Notes: generated by a model from the sequence alone, not told the origin. 64,000 nt of DNA from Parahaliea aestuarii (GCF_008064635.1 NZ_VRYZ01000004.1:434001-498000); one strand, 5' to 3'; numbered from the stretch's first letter, positions 41,600 through 51,012 are shown. Numbers and translations: made by a program.

Positions 41600-43532
41600 A
41601 CGCGACAATGGAATCTCCCAGATCGGTACCCAGATAGGCGTGACCGCCCGCTGAAATGACAACATACTGGCGGCCATCCTCCGCGCCTCGATAGGTCATC
41701 GGCGTTGCCTGCCCGCCAGCCGGCAGGCGATGCTTCCAGACCTCATCACCTGTCTCAGTATCAAATGCCCGAATAAAATTGTCGGTCGTCGCACCGATGA
41801 AGGTGAGGCCCCCTCCGGTGACCAGTGCACCTCCCTGATTCGGAACGCCCAGTTCCAGCCATAGCGGAAATGGCGCGACATCGCGCGTTGTGCCCAGGGG
41901 CCTGTCCCAGACGGTGTCCCCACTGGCGAGGTCGATAGCGCGCAAACCTCCCCATGGCGGCGCCGTACAGGGCGCACCGAGAGGAGACAGAAACAGACGC
42001 AGGTCAAAGGCATAGGATGAATCGGGAATCGGGTAAACCGGCCCCTTGCCGCTGGCGATCATTTGATCAGCCCGCCTCCGTGGTATCAGCGTAACAATAC
42101 TCGCGACTCGCGTGTAATTGGCGAGCAGCAATCCTCGACCGGGGTCGATGGCAACGCTGCCCCAGTTGGACGCTCCGGTATGGGCAGGATAGAGGATCGT
42201 TCCCTGTTCACTCGGTGGTGTAAAAAGTCCTTCCGACCGATGACGGCGATACTCATCCAGGCACTTCCCCCGATCCCAGGGTGTAAACCCCCAGATATCA
42301 TCCTCCGACAAGCTCGCGTTCAGCAGCGGATCAGGCTTGCTGGGCACCGGCTGGGTGTCGGAAAGCACCATTCCTGCAATACTGCTCGACGGGAAGGCTT
42401 TCTCCTCGACCGGAAACAGCGGCTCTCCCGTAATACGATTCAGGATGAAGATAAACCCCTGCTTGGTGGCCTGAGCAACCGCAGGAATTGGGCCGTCTTT
42501 GCCCGGATAATCAAAAAGGACGGGCTGGGCAGGAACGTCGTAATCCCAGATGTCGTGGTGAACGGTTTGGAAATGCCACCTTACTTCACCCGTTCGCGCA
42601 TCCAGAGCAACCAGAGAGCTGGCGTGGTAATCAAGCCCATTACGTGCGCCGCTGTAGAAATCCGGTGCAGCATTGCCAGTGGGCACAAATACCAGGTTGT
42701 TCTCTGTATCGATTGAAAATACGCTCCAGGCATTGGGCGTACCTCGCTGCCATCGGGATGACCCCGGCTGCTTTTTCCATCCCGGAGGCACCGGATCCCA
42801 AGCCCAGCGTAGTTCTCCGGTCGCCACATCAAAGGCCCTGATAACACCCGGCGGAGAGTCAAGCGTCTGGTTGTCTTCAACCAGGGCGCCCACCACTGCG
42901 ACATTATTGATGATTGCGGGCGGTGACATCACCTTGTAGTGGCCCGGTGTTACCGATCCCAGGCCTTCGCGCAGATCGACCTTGCCGTTTTGGCCGAACT
43001 TCTCACAGCGTTCTCCGGTCTTCGCATCCAGTGCAACCAGGTAGGCATCCACGGTCCCCATCAGTATCCGGGACTTGCAAGCCATCCCCTCAGGATCGGT
43101 TTGAGACCGGTGATAGCTAACTCCGCGGCAGGTCATCACATAATGTCCAGTCTCTACCGGCTGGTGCCGATAGACCCAACGTTCACGCCCGGTCTCTGCC
43201 TCCAGCGCAACGACATGATTACGTGGCGTACAGGCGTAAAGCAGGCCTTCGATCTCAAGGGGGGTAGCTTCAAAGGCCGGCAATTTCATCGATGCCAGTC
43301 CCGCACCGTCAACCAGATCACCGGTGTGGTACTCCCAGGCAATTTCCAATTCCGCGACATTTCCAGTAGAAATGTCCGACAATGGCGAGTAGCGTTGCCC
43401 GCCTTCATCGCCGCCGTAGTGTGGCCAGCTGCCTTCATCCACACCTGCGCCCAGGGCGTCAAAGGACAGGGACATCGCTGCGATTAACAGCGGCGCCACC
43501 GTTACGGCTAAAGTCTGCATCATTCGCTCCAT
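41562..43532 (-). CDS. PQQ-dependent dehydrogenase, secreted
   Basis: A 656-residue periplasmic quinoprotein with a cleavable signal peptide and no lipobox, unlike its paralogue at 16.8 kb. Propeller motifs are shared: HHDIWDYDVPAQPVLFDY, the SEDDIWGFTPWDRGKC segment and GAPCTAPPWGGLRAIDL. It oxidises an alcohol in the periplasm and passes electrons to the respiratory chain. Three ATGs (43532, 43523, 43520) are possible; I use 43532 because it adds an Arg before the hydrophobic core, though GGAG is best spaced for 43520. It is divergent from an MFS gene across island palindrome 3. Confidence 0.88.
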   Translation of the reverse strand: MERMMQTLAVTVAPLLIAAMSLSFDALGAGVDEGSWPHYGGDEGGQRYSPLSDISTGNVAELEIAWEYHTGDLVDGAGLASMKLPAFEATPLEIEGLLYACTPRNHVVALEAETGRERWVYRHQPVETGHYVMTCRGVSYHRSQTDPEGMACKSRILMGTVDAYLVALDAKTGERCEKFGQNGKVDLREGLGSVTPGHYKVMSPPAIINNVAVVGALVEDNQTLDSPPGVIRAFDVATGELRWAWDPVPPGWKKQPGSSRWQRGTPNAWSVFSIDTENNLVFVPTGNAAPDFYSGARNGLDYHASSLVALDARTGEVRWHFQTVHHDIWDYDVPAQPVLFDYPGKDGPIPAVAQATKQGFIFILNRITGEPLFPVEEKAFPSSSIAGMVLSDTQPVPSKPDPLLNASLSEDDIWGFTPWDRGKCLDEYRRHRSEGLFTPPSEQGTILYPAHTGASNWGSVAIDPGRGLLLANYTRVASIVTLIPRRRADQMIASGKGPVYPIPDSSYAFDLRLFLSPLGAPCTAPPWGGLRAIDLASGDTVWDRPLGTTRDVAPFPLWLELGVPNQGGALVTGGGLTFIGATTDNFIRAFDTETGDEVWKHRLPAGGQATPMTYRGAEDGRQYVVISAGGHAYLGTDLGDSIVAFRLPASVHQSSP

Positions 43533-43607
43533 TCTGTGCCCGGCGATGCCGCAAGCCCCGGCAGCCAGATATCGGCCGACAATTCTGAAGCACTTTACTA
43601 TCTGCCC

Positions 43608-43625
43608 TTCATTCATGTGGATGAA
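43608..43625. promoter_or_regulatory. Island palindrome 3: TTCAT-N8-ATGAA
   Basis: TTCAT-TCATGTGG-ATGAA lies between the divergent PQQ dehydrogenase (76 bp away) and the MFS transporter (54 bp away), so it could control both directions. Confidence 0.62.
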
Positions 43626-43678
43626 TCAGCTTTCAGTACACCCTGTAGTCTTGTTGGGAATAACAATGAGGATCACCC

Positions 43679-44854
43679 ATGCTGAATCGCTGGCACATTC
43701 TTGGTATTGCCACCGTCTCCCAGAACCTGGCCATCGGTTTCACCTTTGGTAGTTACGGCCTGCTGATAGCAGAAATCGCTGAGACCTTCAGTAGTAGTCG
43801 TTCGCAGGTGGCGCTGGGTATTGCATTGATCAGTGTTGTCATGGGACTCATGGCCCCGGCATTGGGCTACCTGCTGGATCGCTGGTCCATTCGCAACACC
43901 ATGATACTCGGCGCACTGGTGACCTCGTGTGGCTTTTGGCTGGCGGCACAGGCCACATCCCTCACCACCCTTCTGATCTGCTTTGGTATCGTCGTTGGCA
44001 TAGGTATTACCGCGATGGGAGTATTGCCTGCCAGCAAACTGGCGGCAAACTGGTTTCCTGATAGCACCGGCAAGGCACTCGGCATTGTCAGCCTGCCCAT
44101 CATGGTTGCTCTGGGACCGCCATTCTTTGTAGGCATCATCAACTCCGAAGGCTGGCGAGTGCTGTTCACCGACTTCAGTCTGGTGTATCTGCTGCTTATC
44201 CCATTCCTGGCGGTGATTAAAAATCAGCCCAGTCCTGGCCAGGGTGAGGCAGGGTCAATGCCTGGCAGTGCAGTGCCTTCCGCATGGAGTGAGTCAATGC
44301 GCGATGCCCGGCTTTGGATACTGGTTGTTGTCGCAGGCATCATTTTCTCCGGCGGCATCATGTTGGTGACGCACATTGTGCAACATGCTATCGATATAGG
44401 GATCGATGCTACCAGGGCGTCCTTACTGCTGTCCGTAAATGGCATTGCCGCCATGGCCGGAGCGCTGTTCTTTGGCTGGCTCGCCGATCGCATCGGAGCA
44501 CACGGTGCTATTCTGGTCAATCTCACACTTCAGGCAATAGCCTGGAGTGCCCTGCTAATGCAGGCCCATTTCCCGGGCCTGGTCATTACCGTAGCGGTGC
44601 TTGGTCTTTGTGGCGGTGGTGGTCACCCGGCAATGGCGACTCTGGTAGGTAAGGTGTTTGGTGCGCAACGCTTTGGAACCCTGATGGGCCAGGTCACATT
44701 ACTGGTAATACCCTTCAACTTCGGGTCAGCTCCACTGGCTGGTCTCTTGTATGACCGCAGCGGAAGTTACAGCCTGGCATTCCTTTGCTATGCAGGTCTG
44801 TGTACTTCAGCCATCGTATTGATTCTGGTGACCCGCTCCAAATTCCGAGTGTGA
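43679..44854 (+). CDS. Major facilitator superfamily transporter
   Basis: A 391-residue protein with twelve hydrophobic segments and a short central cytoplasmic loop (about 180-205). The MFS A-like motif between helices 2 and 3 reads GYLLDRWSIRNTM, with a second copy FGWLADRIGAHGA in the C-terminal half. The size and motif pattern resemble monocarboxylate/oxalate-type or organic-anion MFS proteins. AGGA precedes the ATG. Sharing a promoter region with a PQQ dehydrogenase and lying in a catabolic island with a TonB receptor, it probably moves the substrate or an acid product across the inner membrane. Confidence 0.87.
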   Translation: MLNRWHILGIATVSQNLAIGFTFGSYGLLIAEIAETFSSSRSQVALGIALISVVMGLMAPALGYLLDRWSIRNTMILGALVTSCGFWLAAQATSLTTLLICFGIVVGIGITAMGVLPASKLAANWFPDSTGKALGIVSLPIMVALGPPFFVGIINSEGWRVLFTDFSLVYLLLIPFLAVIKNQPSPGQGEAGSMPGSAVPSAWSESMRDARLWILVVVAGIIFSGGIMLVTHIVQHAIDIGIDATRASLLLSVNGIAAMAGALFFGWLADRIGAHGAILVNLTLQAIAWSALLMQAHFPGLVITVAVLGLCGGGGHPAMATLVGKVFGAQRFGTLMGQVTLLVIPFNFGSAPLAGLLYDRSGSYSLAFLCYAGLCTSAIVLILVTRSKFRV

Positions 44855-44902
44855 CAGGAAAGCACAGCAGCGAAGTAACAGGAGTGATGCTGCTGCAGGT
44901 AA

Positions 44903-45174
44903 TCAGTCATTCATGACTTCCCAGGCCCAGTCCCACTCTCCTGCCTTCGGAGCCTCGGTGAGGCCAAGTTGCTGCCGAATTTCAGTGATACTGGCGTCCC
45001 AGTAGTCTTCCCAGCGCTCATAGAAAAGCGGACGACGCAAAGCCCGAGCCATACGACGAGAAAGATCAATGCGTACTCCCCCAATGGGGAAACGTCAAAC
45101 CCGGTGACCATATGTTGAATATCGTGGCTTTGGATGAAGCGCCTTAACCAGTACTGGTGATCATTCGAAAGCAG
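44903..45174 (-). pseudogene. Decayed COQ4-like remnant, frameshifted
   Basis: No intact gene covers this stretch, but the minus strand still reads as the conserved part of a COQ4-family protein. One frame, beginning right after the stop of the E2 gene, gives YWLRRFIQSHDIQHMVTGFD with the HDxxH metal motif and then GE. A second frame, shifted by one, gives RRMARALRRPLFYERWEDYW and ends ...EWDWAWEVMND-stop, like a COQ4 C-terminus. The N-terminus and probably a middle block are missing. A 66-codon reading frame from an internal ATG is only the frameshifted part. Confidence 0.62.
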
Positions 45175-46455
45175 CTAGTCCAGCAACCAGTCAGGATCGA
45201 CAAGATACTCAGACAGGGTGTTCAGAAAGCGGATAACATGACCGCCGTCGAGCGCCCGGTGGTCGAACGTCAGGGAAGGCCGGAGGACAGTGCGCACTTC
45301 GACCCGATAATTTCCATCATCGCCAATCTCTGCAACAGGCACCTGGCGGGTCGCGGGAAGCCCCAGCAACGCAACTTGCGGAGGATTCAGAATGGCCTCC
45401 GCCCGGAGCACCAGACCCAGGGCACCCGGATTGGATAGCGTAAATGTTCCACCTTCCAAATCCGCCTGTGCGAGTTTTCCATCCAGCGCTTTATTTGTAA
45501 GGGCTTTTATCTCGGCGTTCAGCTCAACAACGTCTAACTTTTCGGCACCGCGCACCACAGGTACTACCAGACCATCAGGAGTATCAATCGCAACACCCAG
45601 ATTTACGGCCTGCCACAGAATGCGCTTTTTCTCACCATATGTGGCGTTCAACTCCGGGTGAGCCAACAGCGCTTTGCATACAGCTGCTGCGATACAGCTG
45701 AAGACAGAGATGCCTGACTCGCCTTTTTCTACCCTTTCGCGGCTCAGCTCGTTTCGAACAGCAATAACGTGCTCCATGCCGATTTCCATGTCTGCGGTCA
45801 GTTGCGGAACCTCGCTGACAACCGCGCTCAGGCGGCGGGCGATAGTCTGCCGCCGGAGGGAATTGGAAATGGCAGTATAGGGAACCGATTCATATCCCGG
45901 CGGAACTATTGCTGCAATCTCGCCGCCTTCGACTGCTGGCTTTGAGTCGATATGTGCCAGTATGTCTTCTTTGGTCACACGGCCATTCGGACCACTACCC
46001 CGAATGTCCTGCAGGTCAATGCCGTGCTCGGCCGCCAGCTTGCGCACCAACGGGGAGTGCCGGACTCCCGTCTGGACGGGACTCGCATCATCTGCAGCCT
46101 CCAAAGTCATATTCTCTGGTGAACCTGACCGCCCAGCTGTGTCGATTGTCTCGACGGATGGGGGTTCGGCCCGCAATTCCACCAGGGCATTTTCCAGCAG
46201 TTCCTGGCTGACCGCTTCGTCTGCAAACAGCCCAACAACATCACCAACCTTGAAGTCCTCATCCTCTTCTGCAAGTCGCTTGAGAAGGAAGCCATCAGAG
46301 TCGGCCTCGACTTCAGTGAGTGTCTTGTCAGTCTCAACCTCATAGAGGGTGTCACCGGATTTGAAGTACTCGTTCTCCGCGATTCGCCAGGTCACTACCC
46401 TCGCGTTCTCCACGGAGCCCATGTGGGGAATTCGAAGTTGCTTTACTTCGTTCAT
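45175..46455 (-). CDS. 2-Oxoacid (acetoin-type) dehydrogenase E2, dihydrolipoamide acyltransferase
   Basis: A 426-residue E2. The N-terminal lipoyl domain has the lipoylated K44 in ETDKTLTEVEAD. A peripheral subunit-binding domain follows (SPLVRKLAAEHGIDLQDIRGSGPNGRV, about 140-170), then an acyltransferase domain with the catalytic H399-x3-D403 in FDHRALDGG. It takes the acyl group from E1 and transfers it to CoA. It is third in the E1alpha-E1beta-E2 operon. No E3 (dihydrolipoamide dehydrogenase) follows, so the housekeeping E3 must serve. ATG 46455 or 46461 are both possible starts. Confidence 0.9.
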   Translation of the reverse strand: MNEVKQLRIPHMGSVENARVVTWRIAENEYFKSGDTLYEVETDKTLTEVEADSDGFLLKRLAEEDEDFKVGDVVGLFADEAVSQELLENALVELRAEPPSVETIDTAGRSGSPENMTLEAADDASPVQTGVRHSPLVRKLAAEHGIDLQDIRGSGPNGRVTKEDILAHIDSKPAVEGGEIAAIVPPGYESVPYTAISNSLRRQTIARRLSAVVSEVPQLTADMEIGMEHVIAVRNELSRERVEKGESGISVFSCIAAAVCKALLAHPELNATYGEKKRILWQAVNLGVAIDTPDGLVVPVVRGAEKLDVVELNAEIKALTNKALDGKLAQADLEGGTFTLSNPGALGLVLRAEAILNPPQVALLGLPATRQVPVAEIGDDGNYRVEVRTVLRPSLTFDHRALDGGHVIRFLNTLSEYLVDPDWLLD

Positions 46456-46472
46456 CTGCATATCTCGTTCAT

Positions 46473-47459
46473 TCAGCCAAGGCACAACTGTCGCGCGGCG
46501 GCAACAATTTCAGCGGTTGAGGGAATACAAAGGGATTCAAGGTAGCCATGCTGAGGCAAGGGGACATCTTTGCCAGCCACTCTCAGCACCGGGGATTCCA
46601 GATCGAAAAAGGCTTGCTCCTGAATATGGGCAGCAATTTCTGCCCCCGGCCCAGCTGTCTTCATCGCTTCGTGAACCACCATCGCGCGATTGGTTCGCCG
46701 GACTGACTCCAGTACAAGGGGCCAGTCAATCGGCACCAGGCTACGCAGGTCAATCACTTCAAGATCGATACCCTCCAAGGCCAGTTGTTCTGCCGCCTGC
46801 AGCGATGGACTTACCATGGACCCATAGGTCAGTACGGTCGCACTAGTGCCTGCTCTGCGTACGCAGCCTTTCCCAATCGGCACAAAGTAGTCGTCATCTG
46901 CGGGAACATCGCCGCGCTGAAAGCTCAACGTGTTGACACTGTGGAAAAGCACCGGATTGGGCTCGCGCAGGGCCGCGCACATCAAGCCCTTGGCATCCGC
47001 AGCGGTAGAGGGCACAACCACCTTGAGACCGGGAAAGTGCATGCCGAGCACTTCTGTGCAACTGGAGTGCTCGGGCCCAGCACCGTTCATCGTACCAATA
47101 GGAAAGATCACCACCGCCGACATGGGTACGTTCAGCCCATGCATATAGCGCCACTTGGCCAGTTTGTGGAAGATTTCATCCCCGGCAATCAGGGCAAAAT
47201 CACCAAAGCCCATGTTGATGACGGGCTTCATTCCGGCAATCGCCGCTCCAGCCGCCAGCCCGGCCTCGAATGCCTCGGAAATGTTGCTGTCAATTACTCG
47301 GTCTGTGCCGAACTCATCGGCCAGGCCCTTTTCTGCACCGAACCAGCCGCCGGTGGCCACTCCCTGACCAAGGACAAAGATACTGTCGTCCTTGCGCATG
47401 GCTGAAACCAGGGCCTGTCCCATCGCCGCGTTATAGGTCACTGAGTTTGTATCAGCCAT
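46473..47459 (-). CDS. 2-Oxoacid (acetoin-type) dehydrogenase E1 beta subunit
   Basis: A 328-residue transketolase-like E1 beta: ALVSAMRKDDSIFVLGQGVATGG, the DSNISEAFEAGLAAGAAIAG helix with the TPP-activating Glu, and the C-terminal LRSLVPIDWPLVLESVRRTNR. It pairs with E1 alpha to decarboxylate a 2-oxo acid or cleave an alpha-hydroxyketone using TPP. Its ATG lies inside the end of E1 alpha (8-bp overlap), with AAGGATC as Shine-Dalgarno; the longer in-frame start within E1 alpha is rejected. Confidence 0.9.
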   Translation of the reverse strand: MADTNSVTYNAAMGQALVSAMRKDDSIFVLGQGVATGGWFGAEKGLADEFGTDRVIDSNISEAFEAGLAAGAAIAGMKPVINMGFGDFALIAGDEIFHKLAKWRYMHGLNVPMSAVVIFPIGTMNGAGPEHSSCTEVLGMHFPGLKVVVPSTAADAKGLMCAALREPNPVLFHSVNTLSFQRGDVPADDDYFVPIGKGCVRRAGTSATVLTYGSMVSPSLQAAEQLALEGIDLEVIDLRSLVPIDWPLVLESVRRTNRAMVVHEAMKTAGPGAEIAAHIQEQAFFDLESPVLRVAGKDVPLPQHGYLESLCIPSTAEIVAAARQLCLG

Positions 47460-48417
47460 AGTAAAGATCCTTGAAGATGGTATCGGGCTCTGGATCAGCT
47501 TCCGCCAATGCCGCCTCATAGGCAGACTGAACATCGGCAGTCGCCTGCTCGCGAAGATCAGCAGCCTGATCGTCGCCGAGGTGGGTCCCCAGCAAATCGA
47601 GCGGATCGCGGTAGGTATCGAGATAGTTACTGGCACGATAGTGCTGGGGGTCACCCGCATAGTGGCCGTGTTTGCGGAAGACCTTTGCCTCAATCAGCGT
47701 AGGCCCCTCACCGGCCCTGGCACGGGCGATGGCCTCAGTCGTCACCTGATACACAGCAAGCGCATCCTGGCCGTCGACGATCACGCCGGGGATATGGTAT
47801 CCCGCGGCATAATCGGCAATGTTCTCTGTCGGGCTAACCTGCTTCAGTGGCGTACCTACCAGCCACTCGTTGTTCTCGCAAAAGTAAATTAGCGGCAACT
47901 TCCAGGCGGCGGCATGGACCATGGTTTCGTGAAAGGTACCTCTGGCAGCCGTACCATCGCCAAAGTTCGCCAGCGCCACCTGACCCGTTCCGCGCAACCT
48001 GGCGGCCAGTGCCGCCCCCGCTGCCAGCGGATACACGCTCCCCAGGGTGGCCCCCTCCCCCATTACTCCAATGGAGTAGTCCGACCAATGCGGGACACCG
48101 CCCCCTTTTCCACCGGTAGCGCCAGAAGGCTTGCCCAGTAAATCCCCCAGTATCGGTGCCGGCGCCATACCCTTGCCAATTGCCCAGGAACAGCCCCGGC
48201 CCTGATAGAAGAGATAGTCGTCCTGTTGCATGGCGGCCGTTGCGCCGATCCCGGCGGCCTCCTGACCCTCACCGGGATGCCACCAACCACTGAAGCGGTT
48301 ATTGCGAACATGCTTTGCCATGCAAATCTCGATGGCGCGGGTAATCGCCATCCGCCGGTACATCAGGGCAACGGCTTCAGCCCCCGGTGTCGACCGGGAT
48401 ACGTCTTTATCGTTCAT
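47452..48417 (-). CDS. 2-Oxoacid (acetoin-type) dehydrogenase E1 alpha subunit
   Basis: A 321-residue E1 alpha with the TPP-binding motif G153-D-G-T ... E181-N-N183. GGKGGGVPHWSD and GEGATLGSVYPLAAGAALA (about 102-138) resemble acetoin dehydrogenase AcoA more than the pyruvate enzyme; the regulatory Ser-loops of mitochondrial E1 are not evident. In a ring-degradation island, an acetoin-type complex could thiolytically split a vicinal hydroxyketone or diketone, which is inference. Island palindrome 4 lies 58 bp before its ATG, so the whole E1-E2 operon appears to be in the island regulon. Confidence 0.89.
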   Translation of the reverse strand: MNDKDVSRSTPGAEAVALMYRRMAITRAIEICMAKHVRNNRFSGWWHPGEGQEAAGIGATAAMQQDDYLFYQGRGCSWAIGKGMAPAPILGDLLGKPSGATGGKGGGVPHWSDYSIGVMGEGATLGSVYPLAAGAALAARLRGTGQVALANFGDGTAARGTFHETMVHAAAWKLPLIYFCENNEWLVGTPLKQVSPTENIADYAAGYHIPGVIVDGQDALAVYQVTTEAIARARAGEGPTLIEAKVFRKHGHYAGDPQHYRASNYLDTYRDPLDLLGTHLGDDQAADLREQATADVQSAYEAALAEADPEPDTIFKDLYYG

Positions 48418-48474
48418 CTTTATCCATCCCGTGGAGAGTTCGAAGACAGGCTATGCCCGCCCACAGCATGGTGC

Positions 48475-48492
48475 CTCATTCGATAAAATGAA
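48475..48492. promoter_or_regulatory. Island palindrome 4: CTCAT-N8-ATGAA
   Basis: CTCAT-TCGATAAA-ATGAA lies 58 bp before E1 alpha (minus) and 161 bp before the TonB receptor (plus). The remaining 48493-48652 shows no gene and must contain the TonB gene promoter. Confidence 0.62.
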
Positions 48493-48652
48493 TTCTGCTA
48501 TCGGCTTAACGGGTCAAAGGTCCGTAACCAAGGCGAACCGGAAATTGGCCCAGAGTTCATCCAATCGAATGATCTGCATTTTCTTGCCCTGATTAAGATG
48601 CCCTTGCTAGTCAGACTATTGACCAACATAACGATTAATCAGGAGTCAATTT

Positions 48653-50986
48653 ATGCCGCGTATCCCCTACCCAGCCACCGGCCTTGCTCTCGCCCTTTCT
48701 CCCCTTCTCGCCGGGGTGTCAGTCTCGGCTGCCAGTCAGGACAGTCGGGCATCCGCACTTGAAGAGGTGGTGGTGACTGCACGCCGAGTCGAAGAAAGCC
48801 TGCAGGACGTACCTGTGGCGGTAACTGCACTGACCAGGAACACACTCGAAGCTCTCCGCATCGACAGCTTCCTGACCGTCGGGCAAACGGTTCCAAACGT
48901 CTATATCCAGAAACAAGGGGGCAGTCCGACAGCACCGCAAATGAACATTCGAGGTGTTTCCAATGGTTCTCTCAATATGCAGGTCGATTCGGGCATCGGC
49001 CTGTATGTAGATGGCGTCTATATCGGACGATCGGGTGCCGCGGCATTCGACATGGCCGATCTGGAGCGTGTTGAAGTTATGCGCGGCCCTCAGGGCACGC
49101 TGTTTGGGCGTAACTCGACCGGCGGGGCCATCAACCTGATCACTTCAAAGCCGACAGGCGATGCTGATTTCGGGCTGGACTTCACCGTCGGGAATTTCAA
49201 TCACCGTGAGTACCGGGCGCGCATTGATACAGCGGAATGGAACGGCTTCTCTGCGCGGCTGGTTGCAGGTCATGTCGAGTACGATGGTGATGTGGAGAAC
49301 TTATCTGCAGAGCGCACTTTCCACTTCGATGAACCTTTCGGTAGCTACACCACCAATAGCCGCGGTGGCGATAGCGATACCGACAATGTCTACGTCGCAA
49401 TTAACTACGCAGGTATAGAGCGCCTTACGGTTGACTATAAGTTCGACTACAGCAACTGGAAAGGCACGATGAACTATCGCCAGATGGGTAGCTTCGGTCC
49501 CTGTGTAGACTTCGATGCGACGCCGGGGCAATGTATTATCGGCAATGGTCTGGTAGATCCTGTACAGCCATTCAATCTTAGTTTCGACTATCAGGATGAG
49601 TTGGCGGTCCCCCTTGAATCCGGTGCAGAGCAGATCACTCGAGGCCACTCGCTCACCGCAGAGTTCGAGATCAGCGACAGCCTCGCCATCCGCTATATCG
49701 GCGGCTATCGCGAATACCAGCTGGACGCAGGTATGAACCAGGTTTGGGGCGCCAGTGAGTACGTCGATACAGCAGGTATTATCGGCGGTGTCCCGGGCGG
49801 GCTCTATGCCCCGCTCTTGGCCCTGCGCAAAGAAAATCAGGACCAGTTTTCCAACGAGATACAACTGATTGGCAGTGGCGATAGTCTGGAGTGGATAATC
49901 GGGGCTTTCCAGTTTGAAGAGGAAGGTGCGGTAAATACTCCGATTTTTCTCTCACAGACCTTTTCCGATGGTCAGTTTATTCCCATTGATGTTGCGGCAT
50001 TCCACTATTTTGTTGGCCAGAATATCGAAACAAGCAATGAGTCGATCGCTGCCTACGCGCACCTGACATTGCACCTGGGTGACTTTGACCTCAGCGGTGG
50101 CGTCCGCTACACCGAAGACGACCGCGAAGAGTACATTATCGCCGCAGGCCTGTATGGCGCCGTCCTCCCTGGCAACCAGACCTTTGACTATAGCGACGAT
50201 CATCTCGATTACGATGCATCGCTGACTTATAACTTTGGTGAAAGCTCTAACGTTTACGCCAAGTATGCGACAGGCTACGTCTCCGGCGGGTCGCTGGCCG
50301 GTAATGCTTTCGACCAGGATGAAATGGAACTGTACGAACTGGGTATTAAGTCTGATTTCCTTGATCATACCCTGCGCTTCAACGCCGCGGTCTTCCGCCA
50401 GGAACGGACCGACGTCCAGATCGAAGGCTTCACCAGCATTGGCTACTTCATGGGTATCGGTGAAGACATCACTGCCGACGGTATCGAACTGGAAGCTACC
50501 TGGATTCCTACCACGGGACTTTCACTGAATGCGTCCTGGGGCTATACCGATGTCGACAGTTCTGGCGATTTGCGTACCTTTCAACCCGAAAACACTGCTT
50601 ACCTGGGCGCACAGTACGATTTCCCCGGCATGGCCAACGGTATAGAGACCTCCTTCAGGGTCGACTGGAGCTGGCGAGATGAAGTCCATCGCCTGGCCTG
50701 TATCGCCGGTCAGGATCAGGTGCCAGCTACCGATATCTGTGCGGGAACACCGGACTACGAGCTCGATGATGCGGCCACCATCGGTGCCGTTGACATGGTG
50801 AGCGCCAACCTTGTGTTTGCCAACATTCCGCTAGGGGATACAACCCGCCTGAGAGCAACGCTGTGGGGGCGCAATCTGCTGGATGAGAACGAGATCGAGT
50901 TCAACTTCACCCTGGGTGGCCCCACCATTACCAATACCTTTATTCGCCCGCGTACCTACGGCGTCGATCTATCCATAGATTTTTGA
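48653..50986 (+). CDS. TonB-dependent outer-membrane receptor
   Basis: A 777-residue receptor: signal peptide to about residue 27, a TonB box region (LEEVVVTARR, about 36-45), a plug domain with MNIRGVSN, VDGVYIGR and RVEVMRGPQGTLFGRNSTGGAINL, then a 22-strand barrel ending in ...YGVDLSIDF with the terminal Phe needed for assembly. The VTARR...GPQGTLFGRNSTGG type is the catabolic receptor class of Sphingomonas/marine gammaproteobacteria that import hydrophobic or complex substrates rather than siderophores. AGGAG lies seven bases before the ATG. It probably imports the island's substrate. Confidence 0.92.
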   Translation: MPRIPYPATGLALALSPLLAGVSVSAASQDSRASALEEVVVTARRVEESLQDVPVAVTALTRNTLEALRIDSFLTVGQTVPNVYIQKQGGSPTAPQMNIRGVSNGSLNMQVDSGIGLYVDGVYIGRSGAAAFDMADLERVEVMRGPQGTLFGRNSTGGAINLITSKPTGDADFGLDFTVGNFNHREYRARIDTAEWNGFSARLVAGHVEYDGDVENLSAERTFHFDEPFGSYTTNSRGGDSDTDNVYVAINYAGIERLTVDYKFDYSNWKGTMNYRQMGSFGPCVDFDATPGQCIIGNGLVDPVQPFNLSFDYQDELAVPLESGAEQITRGHSLTAEFEISDSLAIRYIGGYREYQLDAGMNQVWGASEYVDTAGIIGGVPGGLYAPLLALRKENQDQFSNEIQLIGSGDSLEWIIGAFQFEEEGAVNTPIFLSQTFSDGQFIPIDVAAFHYFVGQNIETSNESIAAYAHLTLHLGDFDLSGGVRYTEDDREEYIIAAGLYGAVLPGNQTFDYSDDHLDYDASLTYNFGESSNVYAKYATGYVSGGSLAGNAFDQDEMELYELGIKSDFLDHTLRFNAAVFRQERTDVQIEGFTSIGYFMGIGEDITADGIELEATWIPTTGLSLNASWGYTDVDSSGDLRTFQPENTAYLGAQYDFPGMANGIETSFRVDWSWRDEVHRLACIAGQDQVPATDICAGTPDYELDDAATIGAVDMVSANLVFANIPLGDTTRLRATLWGRNLLDENEIEFNFTLGGPTITNTFIRPRTYGVDLSIDF

Positions 50987-51012
50987 CACCGCACTCGCGG
51001 AGGTCCCTCTAA

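Noticed and set aside
43679-43760. Short plus-strand frames at 43546-43752 as a leader peptide gene for the MFS transporter
   Set aside because: The frame runs through the operator palindrome and has no Shine-Dalgarno; it is a chance open frame.
44911-45111. A 66-codon minus-strand gene
   Set aside because: It is the frameshifted part of the COQ4-like remnant, with no start signal or family match.
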